DNA from: Clostridium sardiniense
GTDB taxonomy: Bacteria; Bacillota; Clostridia; Clostridiales; Clostridiaceae
Assembly (NCBI RefSeq): GCF_016907995.1
Contig: NZ_JAFBDA010000008.1
Location: 104,324-168,323 of the forward strand
Length of the DNA: 64,000 nt
Reading direction: 5' to 3'
Below the pieces are notes generated by a model, which worked only from the letters and a program-made list of their open reading frames with translations, did no database searches and was not told the origin of the DNA. Below are positions 56,601 to 64,000 of the stretch, piece after piece (the first letter of the stretch is position 1; each line of letters opens with the position of its first letter). Made by a program: the position numbers and the translations under genes.

Positions 56601-57059
56601 AGATGGGTTTACTTTATAAATAATATATCTGCTTGCATTAAATAAAAAGGATGATATAGCATCTATAATTTCATTATCATTATCATAAATTCCACGAGGC
56701 ATAGTATCAGCAAATGCATTAATACTACATGGTATTAATGAGCCAAAAGGTATAGTATCACCATTATTAAATTCAGTATTGAGTTTTAAATTAAAATTAA
56801 TGCCATAATCTATTTCATTAGGAGCTAGATCCTTTATATTTGTAAATAAATAAATATTATCTGATACGCTTGTATATGGTACTGAAGAGCTAACAAACGT
56901 GATTCCATCACCTAAATTAAGAGTAAATGATAAGTTATATAAAGTGCTAGTACTATCAGTATTAGATACGGTAGTTAATACTGAAATAGTTCCTCCAGTA
57001 GTTAAATTAATAATTGAGTCATTATTTATACTGATTAGAAAATTTGAAGGGTTATACAT
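53691..57059 (-). CDS. Large DUF11-like beta-repeat protein (1122 aa) without export signals
   Basis: An 1122-residue, Ser/Thr/Asn/Ile-rich protein made almost entirely of predicted beta strands, with successive Ig-like domains of DUF11 type (for example LYNLSFTLNLGDGITFVSSS and TDATNIYATISIPNYLNFNS). These domains usually occur in surface adhesins. No signal peptide, LPXTG motif or membrane anchor is visible, so it is not exported by the Sec route. GGAGG sits 7 bases before the ATG. The divergent neighbours have carboxypeptidase-regulatory-like beta domains and also lack signals. A spore-surface role, deposited from the mother cell, is a reasonable guess. Confidence 0.75.
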   Translation of the reverse strand: MYNPSNFLISINNDSIINLTTGGTISVLTTVSNTDSTSTLYNLSFTLNLGDGITFVSSSVPYTSVSDNIYLFTNIKDLAPNEIDYGINFNLKLNTEFNNGDTIPFGSLIPCSINAFADTMPRGIYDNDNEIIDAISSFLFNASRYIIYKVNPSELLLGRTYSSSIIIKTAKNSDIFFDSFTDILGNGISYLGNLVIFGYSSQELNNFTLLAPSTLSNNFILVWNNISIPEDTTVTISFDIKVNERYYTNGIISGSYIENNSSISNELSWIIDNVSFSQVYTLVAFEVILNIVLSKYIVDINENLTYYVYFYNNLYHGLLNLSGYLTTSDGQMLDDTSTPMYNSKTTSSGGITQVLFNVGTISPGQTSIVKINGNILNRYLSNGLDILSGDTFTVSTSCNAISTATNKLISSSNSTALRIGSPLISKVITGYYYRDNTPKPFNIVAPGDYVSYKSTYTGSNILAPSSQVKIFDFYPYMTKDIINIKYNYSSNEYPGTGIVPVSPNGVLWFVNSISGGQSFDIDYTTQIDYINSNTNFPYNLFKLQVVNSNGIGYSSRSQVGFILGKPNLILNRNVFGNNISKVKIGEIYSFNASLKNDNSLNNVTDAFNITFTESIPASVILDQNSIIAKVNDSIVPFTIQNNSIVINIAKLGPNDIFILSYKIAITNTLGPNESFTFTSSTTSPYTQSYNSTLENLQYDIGALTQSTTLRSEIITLQLNSDSPTKIVGDIVYYTLKIIIPMGQKLSSLSGLILIPSYQTYLNEAWLNDIPIDSSLVNNTVVFNTITNIDTTSNSIIYNYKIKCLISDSIVSSQNPLYTTENFYGNLTYINMLNVSTNLGINNSLIINHPHIDLNIGSSGVMNGFTQLFILGSFNKVYTKVETSNLGSTDATNIYATISIPNYLNFNSITLSSNGITSTYNSTTHILSINIDDISALSSKYLVFESNILNGPIAESKLIITGHVNQYYNKIYKSKIYTSDLIYNNELYINSLIQFLPLSFYSLIGSDAAINLSQLGEPTKIEYILTNIGQGFDNYRLEMTPIKYIYDVYIGETFVQSILPNTSANITSSLLNNINHGNSVYISFRYIIPVDSGMPFYTTMLVKAISLNNENTNKTIPTTLQDP

Positions 57060-57204
57060 GTTGCACCTCCATAAAAAGATTTTTATATATTATATTCGGC
57101 TAAATGTAGTTTGTTATAGCACATTACTGTGTTTATTAATATAATACATTATAATATTTAAAAAATTTGTGATTTTAAGTAGAAGAATAAAGGAGAGAAC
57201 TTTT

Positions 57205-58086
57205 ATGGCAACGATAAAACAAGATATTTATGTGCTCGGTCAATCTCAAGCTAAACAAATTAATAGTGTAGGCCAAGAAATTAGGTTAGACTTATCTTTG
57301 AGACCACAAGTATTAAATAATACAGGAAAAGTTACAGGAACGGTAACTTCAGGTGGAAACCCAGTCCCTAATGCTTTAGTTAAGATTATGGATTCTAATT
57401 ATAATCCAATATTACATGCTGTAACTGCACTAGATGGGACTTATACATTAGATAATCTTCCAGCTGGAACAGGCTATAATATATTCTGTACAGCAGCTGG
57501 AATGGCACTTCAACAAGGAGTAAGCTTTAGTATTGCTGCTGGACAAGTTATAAATAGAGATTTTAATCTTGTTAGTGATCCAGCAGCCCAGCTTGGAATA
57601 ATTGCAGGAGACTTAGTTGACTCTTCAAGCAATACACCTATAGGCGGTGCAGTTGTTTCATTATATTTGGTTAATCCAGATAATACAGAAGTTCTTCAAG
57701 CTATAACTTATACTAATGAGTATGGACAATTCGTATTTAGAGAGCTTGCAATTGGAAATTATTCAATAAGAGTATCAGCTTTAGGATATATAGGAGCATC
57801 TAGTACTGTATCTATAAGCACACCTGGTCAAATAGTCCCTTCACTAATTACAATAGCGCAGGATCCAAATGCTTCAAGAGGTACTGTTTCAGGTATTATT
57901 ACAGATAATAATAATCAACCAATTGCTAATGCCGATGTTGTCTTATATAAAGTCAATTCAGATGATTCACTGACAGCTATTTCATTTGGTAAAACTAATG
58001 CTTCAGGAGTATATTTGTTTATTAATGTTCCACAAGGAAACTACAAAGTTAAAGCGAACCAAACACAAGATGTTATTGTACCTTAA
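57205..58086 (+). CDS. Protein with three carboxypeptidase-regulatory-like domains
   Basis: A 293-residue protein with three repeats of a transthyretin-like (CarboxypepD_reg) beta sandwich, at about 38-112, 128-205 and 222-290. Each carries the pattern GxVTxxGxPVxxAxVxI followed by TxxDGxYxxxNLPxGxY (VPNALVKIMDS, GTYTLDNLPAG, PIGGAVVSLYLV, FRELAIGNY, PIANADVVLYKV, YLFINVPQGNY). There is no signal peptide. The ATG at 57205 follows AGGAGAG; an earlier in-frame start lacks a site. It is divergent from the large DUF11-like gene and probably co-functions with it. Confidence 0.85.
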   Translation: MATIKQDIYVLGQSQAKQINSVGQEIRLDLSLRPQVLNNTGKVTGTVTSGGNPVPNALVKIMDSNYNPILHAVTALDGTYTLDNLPAGTGYNIFCTAAGMALQQGVSFSIAAGQVINRDFNLVSDPAAQLGIIAGDLVDSSSNTPIGGAVVSLYLVNPDNTEVLQAITYTNEYGQFVFRELAIGNYSIRVSALGYIGASSTVSISTPGQIVPSLITIAQDPNASRGTVSGIITDNNNQPIANADVVLYKVNSDDSLTAISFGKTNASGVYLFINVPQGNYKVKANQTQDVIVP

Positions 58087-58093
58087 TAAATTT

Positions 58094-58125
58094 AAAGAAC
58101 TGGATTTTAATTCAGTTCTTTAAAT
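58094..58125 (+). terminator. Terminator after the three-domain protein
   Basis: AAAGAACTG (58094-58102) with CAGTTCTTT (58113-58121). Confidence 0.75.
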
Positions 58126-58163
58126 ATACATATAAGTAATTTTAATAAAGGTGAATATAACAT

Positions 58164-58673
58164 ATGATTAATAGATTTTTATTTATATTAATACTGATGA
58201 TATTACCTAGAGAAAAATATAAAATAAATAGTAGAATATATATTAAATTTAATGTCAGAGATGAGAATAATGTTCCTATAAAAGATGCTAAAATTTCAAT
58301 TAGGGCATATAAATCAAAAAAAATTATAAATATTTTGACATGTTATAGAGGAAGAGCACTCACTAGTGGAATCTGCAAAAATACTTATAAAATTACTATT
58401 TCTAAGAAGGGATATACAGAAAAAACATTTATAATTAAGGCATTCAAAAATATTAATTGTAATATAAGTTTATGTCATATAAATACTAATAGAATATATG
58501 GATATATTACTGATATAAATAATAGAGTCGTTAATAAGGCGATTGTAGTATTGTATAAAGTAATTTCTAAAAAAGTATATATACCAAAAAAATTTACCTA
58601 TACAGATTTTACTGGAGAATATAATTTTTTTAATATACCAAAAGGAAAGTATATTATTAAGGCAATAAAATAA
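58164..58673 (+). CDS. Carboxypeptidase-regulatory-like repeat protein, very AT-rich
   Basis: A 169-residue, Lys/Ile/Asn-rich protein with two diverged copies of the same beta domain as its neighbour (RDENNVPIKDAKISIRAYKS; later YGYITDINNRVVNKAIVVLYKV and GEYNFFNIPKGKYIIKA). Residues 1-15 are hydrophobic but short and followed by REKYK, so a signal peptide is uncertain. AAAGGTGA precedes the ATG. It appears to derive from the upstream gene by duplication and AT-drift, perhaps under weak selection. Confidence 0.7.
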   Translation: MINRFLFILILMILPREKYKINSRIYIKFNVRDENNVPIKDAKISIRAYKSKKIINILTCYRGRALTSGICKNTYKITISKKGYTEKTFIIKAFKNINCNISLCHINTNRIYGYITDINNRVVNKAIVVLYKVISKKVYIPKKFTYTDFTGEYNFFNIPKGKYIIKAIK

Positions 58674-58734
58674 ATTATATAAATAGGTATTAAAATAAAT
58701 TAGTTTATTGGGTAAATATATATAGAGAATAAAA

Positions 58735-58776
58735 CAAAGCTCCACAACAATAAATGTTTTGTGGAGCTTTGATGTT
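58735..58776 (+). terminator. Terminator after the AT-rich repeat protein
   Basis: CAAAGCTCCACAA (58735-58747) with TTGTGGAGCTTTG (58759-58771). Confidence 0.75.
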
Positions 58777-58781
58777 TTATA

Positions 58782-58940
58782 TTATTTATTATTTTTCTTA
58801 TCCTTCTTGTCTATTCCACAAGGTACCCAAGGATAATCAGGATGTGATGGATCACAAGGATCTGTTACATCTACCTTTTTTTCTTCTTCTACGATTTGAT
58901 CAAAAAATTCTGGTTTTATAGTTTTTTCTTTATTACTCAT
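58782..58940 (-). CDS. Small hypothetical protein (52 aa) with Asp-Pro-Cys and Pro-Cys-Gly motifs
   Basis: The frame starts at an ATG (58938-58940) preceded by GGAGAT and ends TAA at 58782-58784. The product begins MSNKEKTIKPEFFDQI and has the compact central segment DVTDPCDPSHPDYPWVPCG before a Lys/Asn-rich tail. The two Cys, five Pro and the Trp are unlike random AT-rich sequence, so this is likely a real gene, too short for usual gene callers. The family is not known to me; a coat or surface protein is possible from context. Confidence 0.6.
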   Translation of the reverse strand: MSNKEKTIKPEFFDQIVEEEKKVDVTDPCDPSHPDYPWVPCGIDKKDKKNNK

Positions 58941-59355
58941 ATTTAACATCTCCAATTCTCAATAAATTCTATATTTAAATTATATATTAAATAATAATTA
59001 TTATCAACAAATAATTTATTGAATATTTTATTAATAATAAAAATACAATAATTAGAAACATATTTTATACACTTTTATATAGTTTGGTAATTGTTTTATT
59101 TAGTATTTGTAATTAATATTTTAATAATTCATTGCATTTATTTTAAGGTAAAAAAATACTTGGTAATAAATAGTTGATTAAATATTTATTTTATGAACAC
59201 AAATTTTATAAAATGAACCATAAATGAATATAATCGCGTATAAATGAACAATTGTTAATAAATTATGATAAAAAAGCACTTATTTTTAACTAAATTTTAA
59301 TAAATACTCAATAAAAATATTTATCTAATTATTTTTATTATTTTATTTGCAAATG
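58941..59355. other. Very AT-rich intergenic stretch
   Basis: No gene, hairpin or repeat of note is seen in these roughly 400 bases. They separate the surface-type cluster from the ackA promoter. Confidence 0.5.
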
Positions 59356-59407
59356 TTGATATATTAATATAAAATGTTTACAATGAGAGTGTAAGTAAAT
59401 GCTTACA
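59356..59407 (+). promoter_or_regulatory. Promoter of the ackA leader with adjacent palindrome
   Basis: TTGATA (59356-59361), 17 bp, TACAAT (59379-59384). The inverted repeat TGTAAG-N6-CTTACA (59390-59407) begins just after the -10, about where transcription would start, so it could be a repressor site. The 5' leader would be about 275 bases. Confidence 0.5.
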
Positions 59408-59473
59408 TGTACGATGATTATTAATACTTTGAGTGAGCGAAGGATAATAATTTAAAGAGGTAAATATAGGGGA

Positions 59474-59569
59474 TTGGGATTTGGAGTTGTTATTTCATAT
59501 AAAAATATAGATGCTGGGTATATTTTAAAAGGTATAGAACAATTTACCAATATATTTAGGCCCAATTAA
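59474..59569 (+). other. Short protein-like open stretch in the ackA leader
   Basis: From a TTG at 59474 the frame reads LGFGVVISYKNIDAGYILKG and then EQFTNIFRPN before TAA. It is coding-like and has a weak AGGGGA nearby, but no ATG. It could be a leader ORF or a gene fragment; I cannot assign it. Confidence 0.3.
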
Positions 59570-59601
59570 TTATTTATAAAGAGAATGTTCATTAAGGGTA
59601 T

Positions 59602-59615
59602 TGTAAACGTTGTTG
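59602..59615. promoter_or_regulatory. CcpA-like site upstream of ackA
   Basis: TGTAAACGTTGTTG partly matches the catabolite-responsive element consensus. In Bacillus subtilis, CcpA activates ackA through an upstream site. The match here is imperfect, and the site lies within the predicted leader. Confidence 0.35.
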
Positions 59616-59668
59616 TAATTATTTTAAAAACAATAGATGACAATGAAAGAATAGGATGGTGTATTTAA

Positions 59669-60859
59669 ATGAAGGTACTTGTTATAAATTGTGGTAGTTC
59701 ATCTTTAAAATATCAATTAATTGATATGACAAATGAAGAATGTATCGCACAAGGATTAGTTGAAAGAATTGGACTTGAAGGTTCTGTTTTAACACAAAAA
59801 TCAGATAAAGGTAAATATAAGATAAATGAAGAGATTAAAAATCATAAAGATGCTATAAATTTAGTACTTAAAGCATTAGTTGATGAAGAAAATGGTGTAA
59901 TTTCATCTATGGATGAAATATCAGCTGTAGGACATAGAGTAGTTCATGGCGGAGAAAGATACGCAAATTCTGTTGTTGTAGATGAAGAAGTAATTAAATA
60001 TTTAGAGGAATGCTCAAAGCTAGCTCCTTTACATAATCCACCAAATATTATTGGAATAAGAGCATGCCAAGAAATTATGGGTGATACTCCTATGGTTGTA
60101 GTGTTTGATACAGCTTTCCATCAAACAATGCCAGAAGTTGCATATATTTATCCAATAGAATATGCATTATATGAAAATTATAAAATAAGAAAGTATGGAT
60201 TCCATGGAACTTCTCATAAGTATGTATCAAATAAGCTTGCAGAAGTGATGGGTAAAGATATTAGAGATTTAAAAATAATAAGTTGTCACCTAGGAAATGG
60301 AGCGAGCTTAGCTGCTGTAAAGGGTGGTAAATCTGTTGATACTACTATGGGCTTTACACCACTTGAAGGTATTGCTATGGGAACAAGATCAGGAAGTATA
60401 GATCCATCTATTCCAACATATCTAATTAGTGAATGTAATTATACAGCAGAGGAAGTAGCTAATTTATTAAATAAAAAATCAGGAGTTCTTGGAATATCAG
60501 GAGTTAGCTCAGATTTTAGAGATATAGAAAAAGCAGCTTCAGAAGGAAATAAAAGGGCTCAATTAGCTTTAGATATATTCCATTATAAAATTAAAGGACA
60601 AATTGGAGCATATGCAGCACAAATGGGTGGAGTAGATGCAATTATCTTTACAGCAGGAGTTGGAGAAAATGGTCCAGAAACTAGAGAAGCTTGCTTAAGT
60701 GGACTAGAGTTTTTAGGAATTAAAGTAGATAGTGAGAAAAATAAAGTAAGAGGTAAGTTAGCTGAAATTTCATCAGATGATTCAAAGGTAAAAGTCTATG
60801 TAGTTCCAACTAATGAAGAGCTTATGATTGCTAAAGACACTGTGAGATTACAAAAGTAA
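59669..60859 (+). CDS. ackA: Acetate kinase
   Basis: A cytoplasmic enzyme of 396 residues that makes acetate and ATP from acetyl phosphate, the main ATP-yielding step of acetate fermentation. The family features are [29 protein letters not shown], the catalytic Asp in [33 protein letters not shown] and [11 protein letters not shown]. Length is exactly normal. The usual partner pta is not next to it within this window. A long leader with possible CcpA control lies upstream. Confidence 0.97.
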   Translation: MKVLVINCGSSSLKYQLIDMTNEECIAQGLVERIGLEGSVLTQKSDKGKYKINEEIKNHKDAINLVLKALVDEENGVISSMDEISAVGHRVVHGGERYANSVVVDEEVIKYLEECSKLAPLHNPPNIIGIRACQEIMGDTPMVVVFDTAFHQTMPEVAYIYPIEYALYENYKIRKYGFHGTSHKYVSNKLAEVMGKDIRDLKIISCHLGNGASLAAVKGGKSVDTTMGFTPLEGIAMGTRSGSIDPSIPTYLISECNYTAEEVANLLNKKSGVLGISGVSSDFRDIEKAASEGNKRAQLALDIFHYKIKGQIGAYAAQMGGVDAIIFTAGVGENGPETREACLSGLEFLGIKVDSEKNKVRGKLAEISSDDSKVKVYVVPTNEELMIAKDTVRLQK

Positions 60860-60873
60860 AAATTTTAAATATG

Positions 60874-60910
60874 TAAGAATCCTAATATGTTATTAGGATT
60901 CTTATTTAAT
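60874..60910 (+). terminator. Terminator after ackA
   Basis: TAAGAATCCTAA (60874-60885) with TTAGGATTCTTA (60893-60904). Confidence 0.8.
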
Positions 60911-61022
60911 TACAAGTATTTTTAGTTAAATTTTTTGTATTATGTAAGACTAATAATACAAAATTATTATGATATAATATGAAAAAGAAATACTACTGTA
61001 TATATTAGAAGGAGTGATAGCA

Positions 61023-61394
61023 GTGAATTTTTGCTGGAGTACATTGACGGTATCAGATATAGAAAAATCATCAAAATTTTATAAGGATATAATTGGATTA
61101 AAAGAAATAAGAACTCTAAGGCCTAATGAAGAAATGACTATAATATTTTTAAAGGATAATCATAATTTTAATTTAGAGCTTATAGAAAATAAAAAAAATG
61201 ATGAAGAAAAAATATTTAAAGGAATAACTTTAGCTTTTAGAGTAGATTCATTAGATGAATCTATTGAGGATATGAAGAATAAGAATATAGATATAGTAAG
61301 AGGACCAATTAAAGTCTTTAAAGATACTAAGTTCTTCTTTATAAAAGATCCAGATGGATTAGAAATACAAATTGTTGAAAGTAATGAACTTTAA
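61023..61394 (+). CDS. VOC-family (glyoxalase-like) protein
   Basis: A 123-residue single-domain vicinal oxygen chelate protein with the two beta-alpha-beta-beta-beta modules. The N-terminal WSTLTVSDIEKSSKFYKDIIGL and C-terminal FFIKDPDGLEIQIVE (with the conserved metal-binding Glu) are typical. Two GTG codons are possible; that at 61014 overlaps the AAGGAG site, so GTG 61023 is chosen. Substrate is unknown; the family includes glyoxalase and fosfomycin or bleomycin resistance proteins. Confidence 0.85.
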   Translation: MNFCWSTLTVSDIEKSSKFYKDIIGLKEIRTLRPNEEMTIIFLKDNHNFNLELIENKKNDEEKIFKGITLAFRVDSLDESIEDMKNKNIDIVRGPIKVFKDTKFFFIKDPDGLEIQIVESNEL

Positions 61395-61395
61395 T

Positions 61396-61437
61396 AAAAA
61401 AGATTCTACCTTATTTATAAAGGTAGAATCTTTTTTA
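61396..61437. terminator. Bidirectional terminator
   Basis: A 17-bp stem (61396-61412 with 61420-61436) with A and T runs on both sides, between the VOC gene and a reverse small gene. Confidence 0.85.
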
Positions 61438-61593
61438 TTAGTTAATATGTTGACTTTGAAAACCTTCGCGTTTAACTGAGTGTTTCTTTTGAGTTCTATT
61501 ATGATTTTTACCTTCTTCACTAGTTATTGGTGTTTGGTAATTACATTTTTTCATTCTATCTTTTTTATTATCAGGCTGACTATCTTTTGTCAT
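61438..61593 (-). CDS. Small basic hypothetical protein (51 aa)
   Basis: An ATG at 61591-61593 follows an ideal GGAGGTGAG site, and the frame runs 51 codons to TAA at 61438-61440, just at the shared terminator. The product begins MTKDSQPDNKKDRMKKCNY, is rich in Lys, Asn and Gln, and has one Cys and no hydrophobic segment. The ribosome binding site and the terminator make it a likely real gene. Family unknown; it resembles in character the 50-aa protein at 21.5 kb. Confidence 0.6.
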   Translation of the reverse strand: MTKDSQPDNKKDRMKKCNYQTPITSEEGKNHNRTQKKHSVKREGFQSQHIN

Positions 61594-61999
61594 ATTCTCA
61601 CCTCCAGTAATTGATAATATTAGTATGCATAAAATATGTTAAAAAAACACGAGAAAAGATAAGGAAAATATTTTAAAATATTCACAAAAAACACAAAAAT
61701 TAGAGTTAAAATAATAATAGAAATAATTTTTAAAAATATGTTAATATGTTTAAAAAATATTATAAATTTAAAAGTTAAATTTATGAATTCTATATTGCCG
61801 AAGTATAAGTATACTGGTATTATTAGTTGTGAACTCAAACTAGTAAAATTTTATATTTATTTTAACTAGATATTAAACATATAAAGCTAAAATTTTAGTT
61901 ACCTAAATATAGGTTTTCTAGAAATCGCATTTTAATACACATGCTATACTCAGAGAGATCTTGATGGAATTATTTTAAAAGATGTATTATAAGTAACAT
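61594..61999. other. AT-rich intergenic stretch, part 1
   Basis: No supportable gene. A 72-codon Phe/Ile-rich frame on the reverse strand (61620-61838) has no ribosome binding site and looks like AT-composition noise. An extended -10-like TGCTATACT lies near 61942-61950, before an orphan terminator. Confidence 0.4.
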
Positions 62000-62034
62000 C
62001 AACTATTAAAATCCACCATAGCGATATAGTGGAT
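62000..62034 (+). terminator. Orphan terminator
   Basis: Stem AAATCCACCATA / TATAGTGGATTT with a T run and no gene directly upstream. It resembles the ssrA terminator in sequence. It could end a short untranslated transcript. Confidence 0.55.
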
Positions 62035-62379
62035 TTTTTATTTTGAAAATTTTATTCCGTATGTGAAAAGTATTACTTAATTAAGCAATACAGGAACAAT
62101 AAAAATAGGTTTGTAGTTGATAAGTCTTAACTATAATATTTTATTCTTTTAAAGAAAGTAATCCTAATTATAAGTATTAGTACATATTTATAGAATGTAT
62201 TACATAAGTAATGAGATATATTTAAAATAAAATTTATGATTATATAAGGGGTTAGGACTTAATATATGAATAAATTTTTAAAAGTAACAAGCGTATTTCT
62301 AAGGCATAAGTTAAAAAAGTAGAAGTATTAAAATAAAATTTTATGTTGTGTGTAACAAGTACAGGGGAGAGTAATCATT
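62035..62379. other. AT-rich intergenic stretch, part 2
   Basis: No supportable gene. An 18-codon frame starting at about 62266 (MNKFLKVTSVFLRHKLKK) could be a relic of a secreted protein start. Confidence 0.35.
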
Positions 62380-63768
62380 ATGGAAAAAGAAAAAAATAAT
62401 CGCAAAAAAATAATTACAGGTATTATAATTGCATTTTGCATTTTACTAGTAGTGTATTTAGGTATGTCATTTTATTTTACTAACCACTTTTATTTTGGAT
62501 CTGAAATTAACGGTATAAGTGTGTCTGGTGAAACTGTGGAAGAGGCAAATGAAAAAATATCATCACAAATTGGAGCATATAAGTTAGAGTTAGAAGGTAG
62601 AGATAACTTAGATGCAGAAATTACAGCATCTGATATAGGATTGCAGTATAATTCAACAGATAAGATTCAAGAGTTAAAAGATAGCCAAAATCCATTTGCT
62701 TGGATTATTCATATTTTTAAAGCGAAGAATTCAGAGGTTACTGAAATGGCTTCATATGATAAACAAAAATTAGATAAATATGTTAATGAGCTACCTTATT
62801 TCAAGAAGAAAAATATAGTTGAACCTAAGAATGTTAGCTTTAAGTATGAAGATGGTCAATATAAAGTTGTAGATGAAGTATATGGAACTAAAGTTAATAA
62901 AGAAACTTTATATAATGAAATAGTAAAAGCTATAGCTAATGGCAAACATACGTTAAATTTAGAAGAAGCTAATTGTTATGAAAATCCAAAATATACTACA
63001 AAATCACCAGAAGTAGCACAAGCTAAGGACAAGCTTGATAAATACGTAAAAACTAATGTGACTTATACAATAGGAGATAACAAAGTTAACTTAGATGGCT
63101 CTACAATAAATAAATGGCTTGAAGTTAATGGAGATTTAAATGCTATTATTAATGAAAATAAAGTTAGCAATTATGTAACTAATTTAGCTAAAACTTACAA
63201 CACATACGGAAAAACAAGAGATTTTAAGACTACACTAGGAACTGTAGTAAAAGTTCCAGGTGGAGATTATGGATGGGCAATTAGTATTCCAAATGAGACA
63301 CAAGCATTAATGGAAGATATAAAGAATGGAGAAACTGTAAAGAGAGACCCTAAATATTCTCAAACAGCAGCAGCTTATGGTTCAGATGATATTGGAAATA
63401 CTTATGTTGAACTTGACATGACAAAACAACATCTATGGTATTATAAAGATGGAGTTCTTGTAGCCGATGGTGATGTAGTTACAGGTAATGAAAGCAAAAA
63501 ATGGGGAACACCTGTAGGTACTTATAGGTTAAAGTATAAGGAAAAAAATGCAACACTAAAAGGAGAAAATTATAGTTCAAAGGTTGATTATTGGATGCCA
63601 TTTAATGGTGGGATCGGTCTTCATGATGCAAGCTGGAGAAATAAATTTGGTGGAGAAATCTATAAAAATAGTGGTTCTCATGGTTGTGTAAATGCACCAC
63701 ATGCTCTTGCAGAAAAAGTATTTAATAATATAGAACCTAATACACCAGTTGTTTGTTATTTTGAGTAA
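62380..63768 (+). CDS. L,D-transpeptidase (YkuD domain) with peptidoglycan-binding-like region
   Basis: A 462-residue membrane-anchored wall enzyme. A short cytoplasmic start (EKEKNNRKK) precedes one membrane helix (about 10-30). The extracellular part has two repeats of a PG-binding_4-like domain (about 45-330) and a C-terminal YkuD catalytic domain from about 345, with YVELDMTKQHLWYYKDG at its start. The active-site signature is present: His in GIGLHDASW and the Ser-His-Gly-Cys in SGSHGCVN. It forms 3-3 (or 4-3 exchange) crosslinks or attaches proteins to peptidoglycan. GGGGAGA precedes the ATG. Confidence 0.93.
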   Translation: MEKEKNNRKKIITGIIIAFCILLVVYLGMSFYFTNHFYFGSEINGISVSGETVEEANEKISSQIGAYKLELEGRDNLDAEITASDIGLQYNSTDKIQELKDSQNPFAWIIHIFKAKNSEVTEMASYDKQKLDKYVNELPYFKKKNIVEPKNVSFKYEDGQYKVVDEVYGTKVNKETLYNEIVKAIANGKHTLNLEEANCYENPKYTTKSPEVAQAKDKLDKYVKTNVTYTIGDNKVNLDGSTINKWLEVNGDLNAIINENKVSNYVTNLAKTYNTYGKTRDFKTTLGTVVKVPGGDYGWAISIPNETQALMEDIKNGETVKRDPKYSQTAAAYGSDDIGNTYVELDMTKQHLWYYKDGVLVADGDVVTGNESKKWGTPVGTYRLKYKEKNATLKGENYSSKVDYWMPFNGGIGLHDASWRNKFGGEIYKNSGSHGCVNAPHALAEKVFNNIEPNTPVVCYFE

Positions 63769-63790
63769 ATAACTATAATAAATTATATAA

Positions 63791-63827
63791 AAAAATCTAC
63801 ATTATTATTTAATGTAGGTTTTTTTAT
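63791..63827 (+). terminator. Terminator after the L,D-transpeptidase
   Basis: AAAAATCTACATT with AATGTAGGTTTTT and more T. The rest of the window to 64000 holds no gene that I can support. Confidence 0.8.
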
Positions 63828-64000
63828 TTTAAATTATTTTAATACAGTGAGATTCAATACAAGTGTTAACTTGAATTAAATAAGTAATTTTAGGTACTGT
63901 CTTTCTAGATAAAATTTATATATAAAATATGACTTTAATTCAAATTAGGTTACAAATATTAGATTTAATGATATACTTTATATGATTTAATATATACTTT

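Noticed and set aside
58470..58745. Reverse ORF opposite the AT-rich repeat protein
   Set aside because: It overlaps a gene with better coding signals and has no ribosome binding site.
61620..61838. Phe/Ile-rich 72-aa reverse ORF resembling a membrane protein
   Set aside because: Composition is explained by the AT-rich DNA, there is no ribosome binding site and no terminator nearby.

Overview
The window comes from a low-GC, anaerobic, endospore-forming Firmicute, most likely Clostridium sensu stricto. Supporting signs: AT-rich third positions, AGGAGG-type ribosome binding sites before nearly every gene, U-tailed hairpin terminators, a tmRNA whose tag ends AEDNFALAA, a spoVA-type spore membrane operon, a membrane pyrophosphatase, an NfnAB electron-bifurcating enzyme, a Ni-Fe carbon monoxide dehydrogenase and acetate kinase. 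No tRNA, rRNA, CRISPR array, insertion sequence or prophage was seen.

Layout. 1-5 kb: 3' part of hppA, ribonuclease R broken by an in-frame TAA, and smpB. 5-11 kb: a sigma-54 activator next to an iron alcohol dehydrogenase that has a textbook -24/-12 promoter, then nfnAB. 11-18 kb: an EamA exporter, a membrane-anchored glycerophosphodiesterase, a UGG-specifier T-box leading a tryptophan transporter and two tiny paralogous membrane proteins, and a secreted amidase with four SH3b repeats. 18-24 kb: carbon monoxide dehydrogenase, ssrA behind a consensus promoter, several eroded or gene-poor stretches, an unknown Cys-rich-start protein and a Dus enzyme. 24-28 kb: spoVAC-spoVAD-spoVAE with DUF421 and DUF1657 proteins. 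28-37 kb: a mixed accessory region with an AraC regulator, an acetyltransferase, a GreA-family factor, an orphan deaminase-fold (toxin-like) protein, an M20 amidohydrolase, a uridine kinase remnant, an XRE-TPR regulator, an exonuclease-BRCT protein, a nitroreductase and an unknown protein. 37.6-46 kb: a complete L-fucose regulon (fucO, an AraC regulator, fucI-fucK-fucU-fucA-fucP). 46-49 kb: a GntR regulator and udp-deoB nucleoside salvage. 49-53.7 kb: a Bce-type two-component/ABC peptide resistance module with a palindromic operator. 53.7-59 kb: a cluster of large or repetitive beta-rich proteins without export signals, possibly spore-surface proteins. 59.6-64 kb: ackA, a VOC protein and an L,D-transpeptidase.

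How it fits together. Fucose is converted to DHAP and lactaldehyde, and FucO regenerates NAD by making 1,2-propanediol. Udp and DeoB feed nucleoside sugars to the pentose pool. AckA makes ATP from acetyl phosphate. NfnAB, the alcohol dehydrogenase and the CO dehydrogenase handle redox balance. CcpA-like sites (by eye only) near fucI, udp and ackA suggest shared carbon control.

The items most worth a second look are the orphan deaminase-fold protein (30064-31185), the self-contained sigma-54 alcohol dehydrogenase circuit, the broken rnr, the DUF1657/DUF421/SpoVA operon, and the export-signal-free cluster of beta-rich proteins at 53.7-58.9 kb.
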